In this document: positions 41,902 to 50,149 of the stretch, in pieces
Layout: every line of letters starts with the position of its first letter
Position numbering within the stretch: position 1 is the stretch's first letter
NCBI GenBank assembly: GCA_023404705.1
Contig: JAEYAU010000022.1
Location: 4,619-68,618, forward strand
Length of the DNA stretch: 64,000 nucleotides
Source: Pseudomonadota bacterium
Lineage (GTDB): Bacteria; Pseudomonadota; Alphaproteobacteria; Rhizobiales; Xanthobacteraceae
Direction of reading: 5' to 3'
Notes under the pieces: generated by a model
What the model saw: only the letters and a program-made list of their open reading frames with translations
The model's database searches: none
Told to the model about the DNA's origin: nothing
Program-made: the position numbers and the translations under genes

Positions 41902-42786
41902 CTAGGTCTTGATCGCCGAGCCGAAGAAGCCCGCGGGCCGGAAGACGATGAACAGCAGCAGCACCACGAAGGTGATCGCCTCGCTCCACTGCGACTCCAG
42001 CCCGTAGAGCGCGAGGTTCTCCGCCATGCCGAGCAGCAGGCCGCCGCAGGCCGCGCCGACCAGGCTGCCGACCCCGCCGACAATCGTCGCTGCGATGCTG
42101 ATCAGCATGACATGCGCGCCTATCGCCGGATTGAGACCGGAGGTGGCGGCCGCGATAACCGCGCCCGGCACCACCAGCAGTGAGCCGAGCGCGAGCGCGA
42201 GGGTCGACAGGTTGCGCGGATTGAGGCCATAGGCGCGCACGAGGTCGCGATTCTCGCCGAGCGCGCGCAGCGCCATGCCGACATGCGTGCGGGTGAGGAA
42301 CAGATGCAGCGCGAGAAAGCAGCCGATGCCGCAGATCACCGCGACGCCGGTAAGCGGGGAGACGAAGACGCCGCTCATCACCTCGACGCTGCGGCTCAGC
42401 GGGGTGCTGACGGAGACGAAGCCGCGGCCGAAGACGGTGCCGACGAGATTCTGGACGACGGTCGCAACGCCCAGCGAGGCGACGAACACCGTGAAGAAGC
42501 TCCCCTCGTGGCGCTCGATCGGCGCATAGACGAGGCGGTCGATCAGGACGCCGAAGGCGAGCACCGCGACGGTGGCGCCGGCGAGCCCGACGAGCCAGTG
42601 CTGTCCGGTCTTCACGGTCAGCATGTAGAAGATGTAGCCCGCGATCGTGAAGGCCGCGCCGTGCGCCACGTGAAAGATCTTGGTCGATCCGAACACGAGC
42701 GAGAAGCCGACGGCGGTCAGCGCATAAATCGCGCCGACCTGCAGGCCGTTGATGAGGAGCTGGAGCAGCAGCATCGGGTCAGACAC
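41902..42786 (-). CDS. livH: branched-chain amino acid-type ABC transporter permease LivH (system A)
   Basis: A 294-residue permease. The N-terminal LLLQLLINGLQVGAIYALTAVGFSLVFG and HVAHGAAFTIAGY are LivH hallmarks, and ALRALGENRDLVRAYGLN is the ATPase-contact loop. An internal ATG four codons in (42774) is an alternative start. A 13-base hairpin separates it from the binding-protein gene upstream. Confidence 0.9.
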   Translation of the reverse strand: MSDPMLLLQLLINGLQVGAIYALTAVGFSLVFGSTKIFHVAHGAAFTIAGYIFYMLTVKTGQHWLVGLAGATVAVLAFGVLIDRLVYAPIERHEGSFFTVFVASLGVATVVQNLVGTVFGRGFVSVSTPLSRSVEVMSGVFVSPLTGVAVICGIGCFLALHLFLTRTHVGMALRALGENRDLVRAYGLNPRNLSTLALALGSLLVVPGAVIAAATSGLNPAIGAHVMLISIAATIVGGVGSLVGAACGGLLLGMAENLALYGLESQWSEAITFVVLLLFIVFRPAGFFGSAIKT

Positions 42787-42806
42787 ACATGCGGGGCTTT
42801 TGCGGC

Positions 42807-42835
42807 AAGAGCCGCCGACGCCGTCGGCGGCTCTT
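42807..42835 (-). terminator. intercistronic hairpin between livJ and livH
   Basis: AAGAGCCGCCGAC (42807-42819) / GTCGGCGGCTCTT (42823-42835), a 13-base stem with a 3-base loop and a weak T-tail. It probably reduces read-through or protects the livJ message, making the binding protein more abundant than the membrane parts. Confidence 0.6.
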
Positions 42836-42876
42836 CGAGCAGAGTAGCGCTGGCGACGTCCGCGCCGGCCAATGGG

Positions 42877-44001
42877 TCACTCGACGACGGTGCTGCCGCC
42901 CTTGCCGTCGACCTCGTTGACCTGGATCGGCGAGACCACGGTGCCGTTCTTCTCGAAGGAGACCTTGCCGCCGGCGAACTGGAACTCCTTGGTCGCCAGC
43001 CGCTGCTTCAGCAGGTTCTCCCCGGTGATCGGCTGCTTGCTCTTCTCCAGGGCGCTCGCGAGCTGTGCAAACAGCAGCACCGAATTGTAGTAGTTGACCA
43101 CGTAGGGGCTTGGCTCCTTCTTGTACTTCGCCTTGAAGTCCGTGATGAAGCGCTTGGTCACTGGATCGTCCGAGGCGAAGTTCACGCGCTGGGTCGTATA
43201 GAGCAGCCCCTTCGCTTCCGGCAGCTGCAGCACCGCCGGCAACCCCATGCCCGAATACCCCGCGAGTTGCTGGGTCACGCCGTTGTCGCGCAGCTGCTTG
43301 ATGATCTGGCTCTGCTGCAGACCGTAGGACGCGATGTAAATGAGATCCGGATTCGCCTCGCGCACGCGCGCCGCGATGCTGGCGAACTGCTGCGCGGTCG
43401 GCGGGATGGAGTGCGCGGCGACGAGCTGCGCGCCGAGCGGCGGCAGGTCCTGCTCGAGGCCCTTCTTCATCGCCTCGCCGAGCGGATCGTCGACATAGAT
43501 GAGAACGAATTTCTTGGCGCCCTTCTTCTTCGTCGCATAGGGCAGCATCGCCTTCAGCTCGAAGTCGGCGAGCGGGATGACGTTCCAGAAATAATCGCCG
43601 AGCGTCGCCAGATCCGGGCCGACGCCGCCGCCATTGATGGCCGGCACCTTCGCCCGCGTCGCGATCGGCGCGACCGCCTTCGACACGCCCGTGAATGCGG
43701 AGAGGAAATAGGGCACTTGGTCGACATTGATCAGCTTGTTGGCGCCGATCACGCCGCGCTGCGGCGTCGCTTGGCTGTCCTCGTAGATGATCGAGAGCGT
43801 GCCCGAGAGCATCTTGTCGGCATTGACGTGCTCGACCGCGAGATTGGTGCCCTGCATGAACGTGTCACCGTAATCCGCGTTCGGCCCGCTGAGCGGAAAC
43901 ACCGCGCCGATCTTGATGTCGGCCGCAGCGGCCGCGTGTGCGCCGAGAAGGGCCGCGCCGAGCAGGAGGCCCCGTGCGATAATGTTTGTCAGGCGTGGCA
44001 T
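42877..44001 (-). CDS. livJ: ABC transporter solute-binding protein, Liv type (system A)
   Basis: A 374-residue periplasmic protein. Signal peptide residues 1-27 end AAAA before DIKIGAVFPLSGPNADYGDTF, the standard opening of type I periplasmic amino-acid or amide receptors. Other family segments are YEDSQATPQRGVIGANKLI and VPAINGGG. First gene of the operon livJHMGF-SDR, with three CGTTCGAA repeats and a LacI-type operator upstream. Ligand not predictable. Confidence 0.9.
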   Translation of the reverse strand: MPRLTNIIARGLLLGAALLGAHAAAAADIKIGAVFPLSGPNADYGDTFMQGTNLAVEHVNADKMLSGTLSIIYEDSQATPQRGVIGANKLINVDQVPYFLSAFTGVSKAVAPIATRAKVPAINGGGVGPDLATLGDYFWNVIPLADFELKAMLPYATKKKGAKKFVLIYVDDPLGEAMKKGLEQDLPPLGAQLVAAHSIPPTAQQFASIAARVREANPDLIYIASYGLQQSQIIKQLRDNGVTQQLAGYSGMGLPAVLQLPEAKGLLYTTQRVNFASDDPVTKRFITDFKAKYKKEPSPYVVNYYNSVLLFAQLASALEKSKQPITGENLLKQRLATKEFQFAGGKVSFEKNGTVVSPIQVNEVDGKGGSTVVE

Positions 44002-44076
44002 GACATCTCCCTGGTTGCTGTCGCGGCAGCAGGCGCTCGATCGTGCCGGGCGCGTGCGTTCCCCCTATCGGACTGT

Positions 44077-44120
44077 CGTTCGAACTTCCTCGTTCGAACA
44101 TTCGTTCGAAACCGTTTTCG
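44077..44120 (-). promoter_or_regulatory. operator region of the livJ operon
   Basis: CGAAACCGTTTTCG (44107-44120) is a near-perfect palindrome of the LacI/GalR-operator type and closely resembles the perfect site at 45290-45305. Next to it are three direct copies of CGTTCGAA (44077, 44091 and 44103), spaced 14 and 12 bases, the third overlapping the operator. Confidence 0.6.
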
Positions 44121-44184
44121 GAATTCGACCATCGAGCGCCGAGGGTGTCAAGCCGAAGCCCGTGCGCCAGCCTGAAGTTGCATT

Positions 44185-45192
44185 TCAGGCGGCGCCGTCC
44201 GATGCGCGCACGATCAGTTGCGGCGTCCACACTTCCTGCAGCGATTTCGCCGGCGTGCCCTGCATCGCGGCGAGCAGCAGTTCGACGATGCGCTGGCCCG
44301 CGCGGCGGGTCTCGGCCGAGAAGGTGGTCAGCGGCGGATCGCAGTAGCGGCCGATCGGATCGTCGTCGCTGCCGATCACCGCCACGTCCTTGCCGGGGTG
44401 CTTGCCGGCCGCGCGCAGCGCGCGCATCACGCCGATCGCGGTGAGGTCGTGTGCGCACAGGACCGCGGTCGGGGCAGGCGATGCGCGCATCACGTGCTGC
44501 AGGCCTCGCGCGCCGCCGTCCTCGGTGATGTCCTCCTCGGCATAGAGCTTCGGATCGAGCGCGAAGCCGCACTCGCGCATCGCGGCCTCGTAACCCTGAC
44601 GCCGCAGATTGCCGAACATGTAATAGCTGGGCGAGTTCACCAGCGCGATGCGCCGGTGGCCGAGCGCGAACAGGCGCTTGACGCCCTCGCGGCCCGCGGC
44701 CGCATAGTCGATGTCGACATAGGGAAAGGGCTTGCCGGTCTCGCTCCGGCCGAAGGTCGCGAAGGGGATGCGGCGCTTCTGCAGGTAGGCGATGCGCGGG
44801 TCCTCGCGCCGGGTGCGCGAGAAGATCATCGCATCCACATGCTGCTTCTCGACCACGCGTTTGAAGGTGTCGAGCTCGCTCTCCAAGCTGCGCGCCGTCG
44901 TGATGATCAGATGATAGCCGGTCTCGCGCAGCCCGTCGTCGATGCCCATCAGCATGTTTAGGAAGAAGGGGTGCGCGAAGCCGGTCTGCGGCGGCGAGAG
45001 CACGAACCCGATCGCGTCGCTGGATTTCTGCCGCAGGCGCCGGCCGAGCGGATTGGCCGAGTAACCGAGGCGGCGCGCCGAGCGCATGACGCGCTCGCGC
45101 GTCTCCTCGCTCACATCCGCATAGCCGTTCAAGGCCTTCGAGACCGTGCTGACCGAGAGGCCGATGCGCTGCGCGAATTCTTCGATCTTCAC
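44185..45192 (-). CDS. LacI/GalR-family transcriptional regulator
   Basis: A 335-residue DNA-binding repressor. Helix-turn-helix residues 1-25 (KIEEFAQRIGLSVSTVSKALNG), hinge helix around residues 45-55, then a periplasmic-binding-protein-like effector domain with SYYMFGNLRRQGYEAAM and DDDPIGRYCDPPLTT. It lies between the divergent acyl-CoA operon and the co-oriented livJ operon, and a matching palindrome stands at each promoter. It is therefore the likely regulator of module A and of its own gene. Confidence 0.9.
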   Translation of the reverse strand: MKIEEFAQRIGLSVSTVSKALNGYADVSEETRERVMRSARRLGYSANPLGRRLRQKSSDAIGFVLSPPQTGFAHPFFLNMLMGIDDGLRETGYHLIITTARSLESELDTFKRVVEKQHVDAMIFSRTRREDPRIAYLQKRRIPFATFGRSETGKPFPYVDIDYAAAGREGVKRLFALGHRRIALVNSPSYYMFGNLRRQGYEAAMRECGFALDPKLYAEEDITEDGGARGLQHVMRASPAPTAVLCAHDLTAIGVMRALRAAGKHPGKDVAVIGSDDDPIGRYCDPPLTTFSAETRRAGQRIVELLLAAMQGTPAKSLQEVWTPQLIVRASDGAA

Positions 45193-45256
45193 GGACGCTG
45201 CCTCGAACGGGAGCCTGCAATCGGCGTCAACGCGCTATACAGGCACAGACGCAACC

Positions 45257-45305
45257 TTGACAATGGTGGGCGATGCGTTTTTGCTTCGCCCGAAAACGTT
45301 TTCGG
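45257..45305 (+). promoter_or_regulatory. promoter and LacI-type operator of the acyl-CoA operon
   Basis: TTGACA (45257-45262), 17 bases, then the weak -10 TTTGCT (45280-45285). The perfect 16-base palindrome CCGAAAACGTTTTCGG (45290-45305) lies immediately downstream, where a bound repressor would block initiation. Confidence 0.7.
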
Positions 45306-45354
45306 TTCTACCCTGCCGTGCTGCGCCGGGCGGCTTGCTGTTGGAGATAGCGGA

Positions 45355-46524
45355 ATGCCGGAGTCCCGAGCCCCCGCTGCGGAAGGCCTGTCGGCCGAAG
45401 ATCTGACGCTGCTCCGCCGCACCGTGCGCGATTTCGTGCGCACGCGGCTGCAGCCGCTCGAGATGGAAATCGATGCCGCGGACGACGTCGATCCGCAGGT
45501 GCTGGCGCAGTTGCGCCGCGAGATCGTGAAACTGGGTCTCTACGGCTTCAACATGCCGGCGGAGCTCGGCGGTCCGGGCCTGAGCGTCAATGCCCAGGTC
45601 GTGATCGCCGAAGAGGTGACGCAGACCATTGTCGCGCTCACCGAGGTGTTCGGGCATCTCCCGCTCTCGCTCTCGCTCTGCAACGAGGAGCAGCGCAGCC
45701 GCCTGCTGCCCGGCATCATGAGCGGCGAGAAGACCGTCACCTACGCGCTCACCGAGCCGGACGCGGGGTCGGATCTCGGCGCCATCAAGACGCGCGCGGT
45801 CCGCCTCGACGGCGGCTGGCGCATCGACGGCAGCAAGCAGTTCATCTCCAATGTCGAGACCTCGGACTACGTCATCGTGCTGGCTGCGACCGATCCGTCG
45901 GCGCCGCTGAAGGGCAGGCTCGGCACCTTCATCGTCGAACGCGGCAATCCCGGTATTCGCGGGCTGACCCGTTTCCGCAAGATGGGCTGGCGCGGCTATC
46001 ATCTCAACGGCTTCTCTCTCGACGGCTGCATCGTGCCGGACCGCGATGTGCTCGGCGCGCCGACCGAGGGCTTCCTCGCCATGATGAAGTCCATCAACCA
46101 CGACCGCCTGTTCGCGGCCTGCCGCTGCCTCGGGCTCGCGGTGCGTGCGCACGCGATGTCGCTCGACTGGGCCAGGGAGCGCGTCACCTTCGGCGCGCCG
46201 CTCGCCCAGCACCAGGCGATCCAGCTCATGATCGCCGACAACGACACGGAAATCGCCGCGGCGCGCGCCCTCATCAAGGCGGCGGCCGATCTCGGCGATG
46301 CCGGCAGCCCGGAATTCCGCATCGCGGCCTCGCGCGCGAAGCTCTATGCCAGCGAGATGGTCGGCCGCGTCACGGATCGCGTGCTGCAGATCTTCGGCGG
46401 CATGGGCTATATGTGCGAGCTGCCCGTCGAGCGCTTCTATCGCGATGCCCGCGCCTTCCGAATCGGCGAGGGGACGAGCGAGATGCAGCGGCTGCAGATC
46501 GCGCGCCACGCGCTGGCCGAGTAG
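45355..46524 (+). CDS. acyl-CoA dehydrogenase
   Basis: A 389-residue FAD enzyme that introduces a 2,3 double bond into an acyl-CoA. FAD and substrate segments are visible: YALTEPDAGSDLGAIKT (about 125-141) and SKQFISNVETSDYVIV. The C-terminal IGEGTSEMQRLQIARHAL includes the glutamate (IGEGT) usually acting as catalytic base. The ATG at 45355 has TTGGAGATAG upstream and follows the operator. First gene of a five-gene operon; acyl chain specificity unknown. Confidence 0.92.
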   Translation: MPESRAPAAEGLSAEDLTLLRRTVRDFVRTRLQPLEMEIDAADDVDPQVLAQLRREIVKLGLYGFNMPAELGGPGLSVNAQVVIAEEVTQTIVALTEVFGHLPLSLSLCNEEQRSRLLPGIMSGEKTVTYALTEPDAGSDLGAIKTRAVRLDGGWRIDGSKQFISNVETSDYVIVLAATDPSAPLKGRLGTFIVERGNPGIRGLTRFRKMGWRGYHLNGFSLDGCIVPDRDVLGAPTEGFLAMMKSINHDRLFAACRCLGLAVRAHAMSLDWARERVTFGAPLAQHQAIQLMIADNDTEIAAARALIKAAADLGDAGSPEFRIAASRAKLYASEMVGRVTDRVLQIFGGMGYMCELPVERFYRDARAFRIGEGTSEMQRLQIARHALAE

Positions 46525-46532
46525 GGGGCTTC

Positions 46533-48068
46533 ATGTCCGGTCATGCCGCGTCCCCGGTCGTCGATCTCCTTACTCGCGACCCGGATCGCGCGGCCTTTCA
46601 TATCGGCGACCTGTCGGTCACGCGCGCCGAGCTGCGGCGCCAGGCTGCGGCCGCCGCGGGCCATCTCGCGCGACTCGGGCTGCGCCGAGGCGACGTCGTC
46701 GCGCTCTGGCTTCCGGACGGCGCCGCCTGGCTGCAGTTCCTGTTCGCCGCCGCTGAGCTCGGCGTGCTCGTGGTGCCGATCAGCACGCGCTACCGGCTCG
46801 CCGATGCCCAGCACGTCGTGGCAGTCTCGAAAGCGCGCGCCATCGTGGTGGCGGCGGATTTCCTCGGCATCGATTTTCCCGGCATGGCGCGGCAGATTCA
46901 GGGCGAGCTGCCTCATGTCGCGCACATCATCGTGCTCCGGGCCGAGGCCGGCTTCTTCGCCGCCGGCGAGGGTGCTCCGCTGCCGGAGCGCGGCGGCCCT
47001 TCCGACCTGCTCTGCACCTTCTCGACCTCCGGCACCACCGGCCGGCCCAAGCTCGCGCCGCACGATCAGGCGAGCATCGCGACGCACAGCACGAATGTCG
47101 CGGCAAGCTTCGACATTCGTCCCGGCGACGTCATGCTGTGCGCGCTCCCGCTCAACGGCGTGCTCGGCTTCGTGCAGACGTTCGCGGCGCTCGCGGCCGG
47201 CGCGGCGTGCGTCTTCCTGCCCGTGTTCAACGCCGCCGCCGCGGCGGAGCTCATTGCGCGTCACAAGGTCACGCATTTCTACGGCTCGGACAGCATGTTC
47301 GCGCCGGTGCTCGAACACGAGGCACGCCAGCTCTCGAGCTGGCGAGCCGGCGGCTTCGCCGAGTTCGTGGGCATCGGCCTGCAGGTCTCGGCGCTCGCCG
47401 AGGAGAAGCTCGGCCTGCACCTGGTCGGTCTCTATGGTTCGTCGGAATGCTTTGCGCTGATGTCGCGACAGGATCCCGCGCAGCCGCTCCCCGAGCGCGC
47501 GCTTGCCGGGGGCGATCCGATCGTGCCCGGCATTCGCGTGCGCGTCGTCGACAGCGAAAGCGGAGCGGTGCTGTCGGAGGGCGAGCCCGGCGAGCTGCAG
47601 GTCACGGGCTACAACGTCACGCCCGGATATCTGAACAATCCCGAGGCTACGCAGGCGGCTTTCACGGCCGACGGTTGGTTCCGCACCGGCGATCTCGCGC
47701 AGATGCGCGGCCGCGGGTTCGTCTACCAGGCGCGGATGAAGGACAGCCTGCGGCTCAAGGGCTATCTGGTCGATCCGGGCGAGATCGAGTCGCACCTGAT
47801 GCGCTACGGCGACGTGGTCGGCGCGCAGGTGGTCGGCGTGAACGTGCCGGGCGAGGGCGATCTTGCGGTCGCCTTCGTGCGCGGCGGGCGTCCCGGCCTC
47901 ACGGAGCACGAGCTGCTCGCCCATTGCCGCGCCGGCATCGCGAACTACAAGGTGCCGCGCCGGATCCTGTTCGTGGACGAGTTCCCGAGTGTGCAGGGTC
48001 CGAACGGAGTGAAGATCATCAAGGCGAAGCTGCGCGAGATGGCGCAGGACGCCGTCGAGTCACGCTGA
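46533..48068 (+). CDS. acyl-CoA synthetase (AMP-binding enzyme)
   Basis: A 511-residue ANL-superfamily ligase that activates a carboxylic acid to its CoA thioester with ATP. The P-loop STSGTTGRPKLAPH (about 168-181), the YGSSE motif (about 304-308), TGDLAQMRGRGFVYQARMKDSLRLKGY (hinge and A8) and the catalytic lysine in NGVKIIKAKLRE near the C-terminus are all present. It starts nine bases after the dehydrogenase stop. It probably performs the first step for the acid imported by system A. Confidence 0.92.
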   Translation: MSGHAASPVVDLLTRDPDRAAFHIGDLSVTRAELRRQAAAAAGHLARLGLRRGDVVALWLPDGAAWLQFLFAAAELGVLVVPISTRYRLADAQHVVAVSKARAIVVAADFLGIDFPGMARQIQGELPHVAHIIVLRAEAGFFAAGEGAPLPERGGPSDLLCTFSTSGTTGRPKLAPHDQASIATHSTNVAASFDIRPGDVMLCALPLNGVLGFVQTFAALAAGAACVFLPVFNAAAAAELIARHKVTHFYGSDSMFAPVLEHEARQLSSWRAGGFAEFVGIGLQVSALAEEKLGLHLVGLYGSSECFALMSRQDPAQPLPERALAGGDPIVPGIRVRVVDSESGAVLSEGEPGELQVTGYNVTPGYLNNPEATQAAFTADGWFRTGDLAQMRGRGFVYQARMKDSLRLKGYLVDPGEIESHLMRYGDVVGAQVVGVNVPGEGDLAVAFVRGGRPGLTEHELLAHCRAGIANYKVPRRILFVDEFPSVQGPNGVKIIKAKLREMAQDAVESR

Positions 48069-48084
48069 GCGCCGGGAGCCCCGC

Positions 48085-48870
48085 ATGAAGAAGAAGCGCG
48101 AGATCAAGTCGGACATCGCATGGGCGACGCCGAAGAAGATCGTTATTCACGGTCTGGATCTCGTCGACGACATCGTCGGCAAGGTCGATTTCGGCCAGAT
48201 GTCCTTCCTCCTCGTGTTCGGCCGATTGCCGAACGCCAATGAGGCGCGGATGTTCAACGCCATGATGGTGATCCTGATGGAGCACGGGATCACGCCGTCA
48301 TCGCTCGCCACGCGGCTCACCCTGTGCGGCGCGCCCGAAGCCGTGCAGGGCGCCGTGGCGGCAGGCCTGCTCGGCCTCGGCTCGGTATTCGCCGGCTCCC
48401 TCGACAATGCAGCGCGCATGCTGCAGGAGGCGCTGCCCGATCCGAAGAGTCCCGGCGATCTCGACAAGATTGCGGTCGACATCGTCACGGCGCATCGCGC
48501 GCGCAAGCAGATCATTCCGGGCATCGGCCATCCCTTCCACAAGCCGATCGATCCGCGCACGCCGCGGCTGTTCCAGGTCGCGGAGGAAACAGGCTTCTCC
48601 GGCGTCTATGTCGATCTCATGAAGAGGATCGGGGCCGAGGCCGAGCGCCAGTATCAGCGGCCGCTGCCGATCAACGTGACAGGCGCCATGGGCGCGATCG
48701 CCTCGCAGTTCGGCCTGCCCTGGAACGTGTGCCGCGGCCTCTCGGTCGCGGCCCGCGCCATGGGCCTCGTCGGCCACATCATCGAGGAGAGCCGGGAGCC
48801 GATCGCCGAGGAGATCTATCTGCGCCTGGAGGACGAGGCGAGCGCGCATCTGCGTCCGAAGGAGGGGTGA
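48085..48870 (+). CDS. citrate-synthase-fold lyase (citryl-CoA lyase-like)
   Basis: A 261-residue protein, far shorter than citrate synthase and close to the size of citryl-CoA lyases. Conserved elements are LMEHGITPSSLATRLTLCGAP (about 64-84) and the active-site motif GIGHPFHKPIDPR (146-158) with His149. Family members cleave or form 3-hydroxy-3-carboxyacyl-CoA thioesters. Within this operon it could split a branched hydroxyacyl-CoA by a retro-Claisen reaction; this is an inference. The stop overlaps the next start (TGATG). Confidence 0.72.
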   Translation: MKKKREIKSDIAWATPKKIVIHGLDLVDDIVGKVDFGQMSFLLVFGRLPNANEARMFNAMMVILMEHGITPSSLATRLTLCGAPEAVQGAVAAGLLGLGSVFAGSLDNAARMLQEALPDPKSPGDLDKIAVDIVTAHRARKQIIPGIGHPFHKPIDPRTPRLFQVAEETGFSGVYVDLMKRIGAEAERQYQRPLPINVTGAMGAIASQFGLPWNVCRGLSVAARAMGLVGHIIEESREPIAEEIYLRLEDEASAHLRPKEG

Positions 48871-49307
48871 TGTCCGAAGGCGATCGCACGCCGCCGGCGC
48901 GGGACGCCTTCCGCTTCTGGACGCGGGAGAAGCTGCGGAACCCCGACACGGACCAGTTCGGCCACGTCAACAATGCGGCCATGGCCTCGTTCTTCGAGGC
49001 GGGCCGCATGGAGTTGTTCGCCGGGCGCCCGGCGGATCGCGCGAAGCTGCAGCTCGTCGTCGTGCGTCTGCTGATGAACTTCCACAAGGAACTCTACTAT
49101 CCGGGCGAGGTCGCGATCGGCTCGGTCGTCACGCGCGTCGGCCGTAGCTCTTTCGATGTCGCGCAGGGCCTGTTCGCGGGCGAGGACTGCATCGCCTCGG
49201 CGCAGGCGACGTGCGTGACGTTCGATCCCGAGCAGCGGCAGGCGGCCGGAATCCCCGGCTCGCTGCGTGATTTTCTCAGCGGTCCGCAGACCCGGAGCCC
49301 GGCATGA
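48870..49307 (+). CDS. 4-hydroxybenzoyl-CoA thioesterase-like hotdog protein
   Basis: A 145-residue single hotdog-domain thioesterase. The active-site signature DTDQFGHVNNAAMASFFEAGRME (about residues 26-48) matches the 4HBT family, with the catalytic Asp in DTDQFGHV. It hydrolyses an acyl-CoA, perhaps to release product or clear a dead-end thioester. Overlaps both neighbours by one and four bases, so it is translated with them. Confidence 0.85.
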   Translation: MSEGDRTPPARDAFRFWTREKLRNPDTDQFGHVNNAAMASFFEAGRMELFAGRPADRAKLQLVVVRLLMNFHKELYYPGEVAIGSVVTRVGRSSFDVAQGLFAGEDCIASAQATCVTFDPEQRQAAGIPGSLRDFLSGPQTRSPA

Positions 49308-50077
49308 GCGTGAGCTACGAATTGCGCGACGGGATCGCGGTGCTCTGGCTCGATGATCCGGCGCGCCGCAACGCGCTTTCGCGCGCGATCGTCTCGGGGA
49401 TGCTCGCCGCACTGACGCGGTCGCGCGACGACAACGCGCGCGCGATCGTGCTCGCGGGGCGCGGCACCGCCTTTTGCGCCGGCGCCAACATTGATGATCT
49501 GCGCGACGGCTGGATGGAAGGCCGGGAGCCCGACACCGATCCGACGCACCTGTTCCAGGCGCTGACGGAGGAGCCGCGCGTTGTCATCGCGGCGGTGCAG
49601 GGCGCGGCGCTCGGCGGCGGATTCGAGCTGACGCTCGCCTGCGATCTCGTGCTCGCCAGCGCCCAGGCATTATTTGCTCTGCCCGAGCTCGGAGTCGGAG
49701 TCATCCCGAACACGGCTGCGGCGCGCCTGCAGCGGATCATCGGCAGCCGCATGGCGCTCGAGCTGATCCTCACGCGGCGGCGCGTGCCGAGCGCCGAGGC
49801 CGCGAAGCTGGGCCTCGTCAACAAGGTGATCGATGCATCCGCCGATGTCGTCGCCGAGGCGGTCGCCTTCGCCGGGCAGATCGTCTCGCAGGCGGGGCCC
49901 GGCGCGATCGCGGCCGCCAAGCGCGCGCAGCACGGCCATGCGGCGACCGACTGGGAGCGGGTCCGCGCCTCACTGTTGGAGGTTCCGCGCGCCGAATGGC
50001 AGGAAGGTCTCGACGCCTTCACCGAGAAGCGCCCGCCGGATTTCAGCCGGTTCTGGGCGGCGGGACGCGACGGTTAA
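49304..50077 (+). CDS. enoyl-CoA hydratase/isomerase (crotonase family)
   Basis: A 257-residue crotonase-fold enzyme. The oxyanion-hole segments are GRGTAFCAGANIDDL (about 50-64) and AALGGGFELTLACDLVLAS (about 100-118), with both catalytic glutamates placed as in hydratases (GGGFE and LPELGVG). It should hydrate the product of the operon's acyl-CoA dehydrogenase. The 3-hydroxyacyl-CoA would then suit the SDR of the liv operon. Last gene of the operon. Confidence 0.9.
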   Translation: MSVSYELRDGIAVLWLDDPARRNALSRAIVSGMLAALTRSRDDNARAIVLAGRGTAFCAGANIDDLRDGWMEGREPDTDPTHLFQALTEEPRVVIAAVQGAALGGGFELTLACDLVLASAQALFALPELGVGVIPNTAAARLQRIIGSRMALELILTRRRVPSAEAAKLGLVNKVIDASADVVAEAVAFAGQIVSQAGPGAIAAAKRAQHGHAATDWERVRASLLEVPRAEWQEGLDAFTEKRPPDFSRFWAAGRDG

Positions 50078-50149
50078 GCGTCATCGATGCATCGACATGG
50101 CTTCCCCAGCGCGCCCGAGGTAAAGCTCTGCCACTGGCCGCTGCCTCGC

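Noticed and set aside
42283..44175. A 630-codon plus-strand frame opposite livH and livJ
   Set aside because: Antisense shadow with no recognisable domain; the minus strand carries complete Liv proteins.
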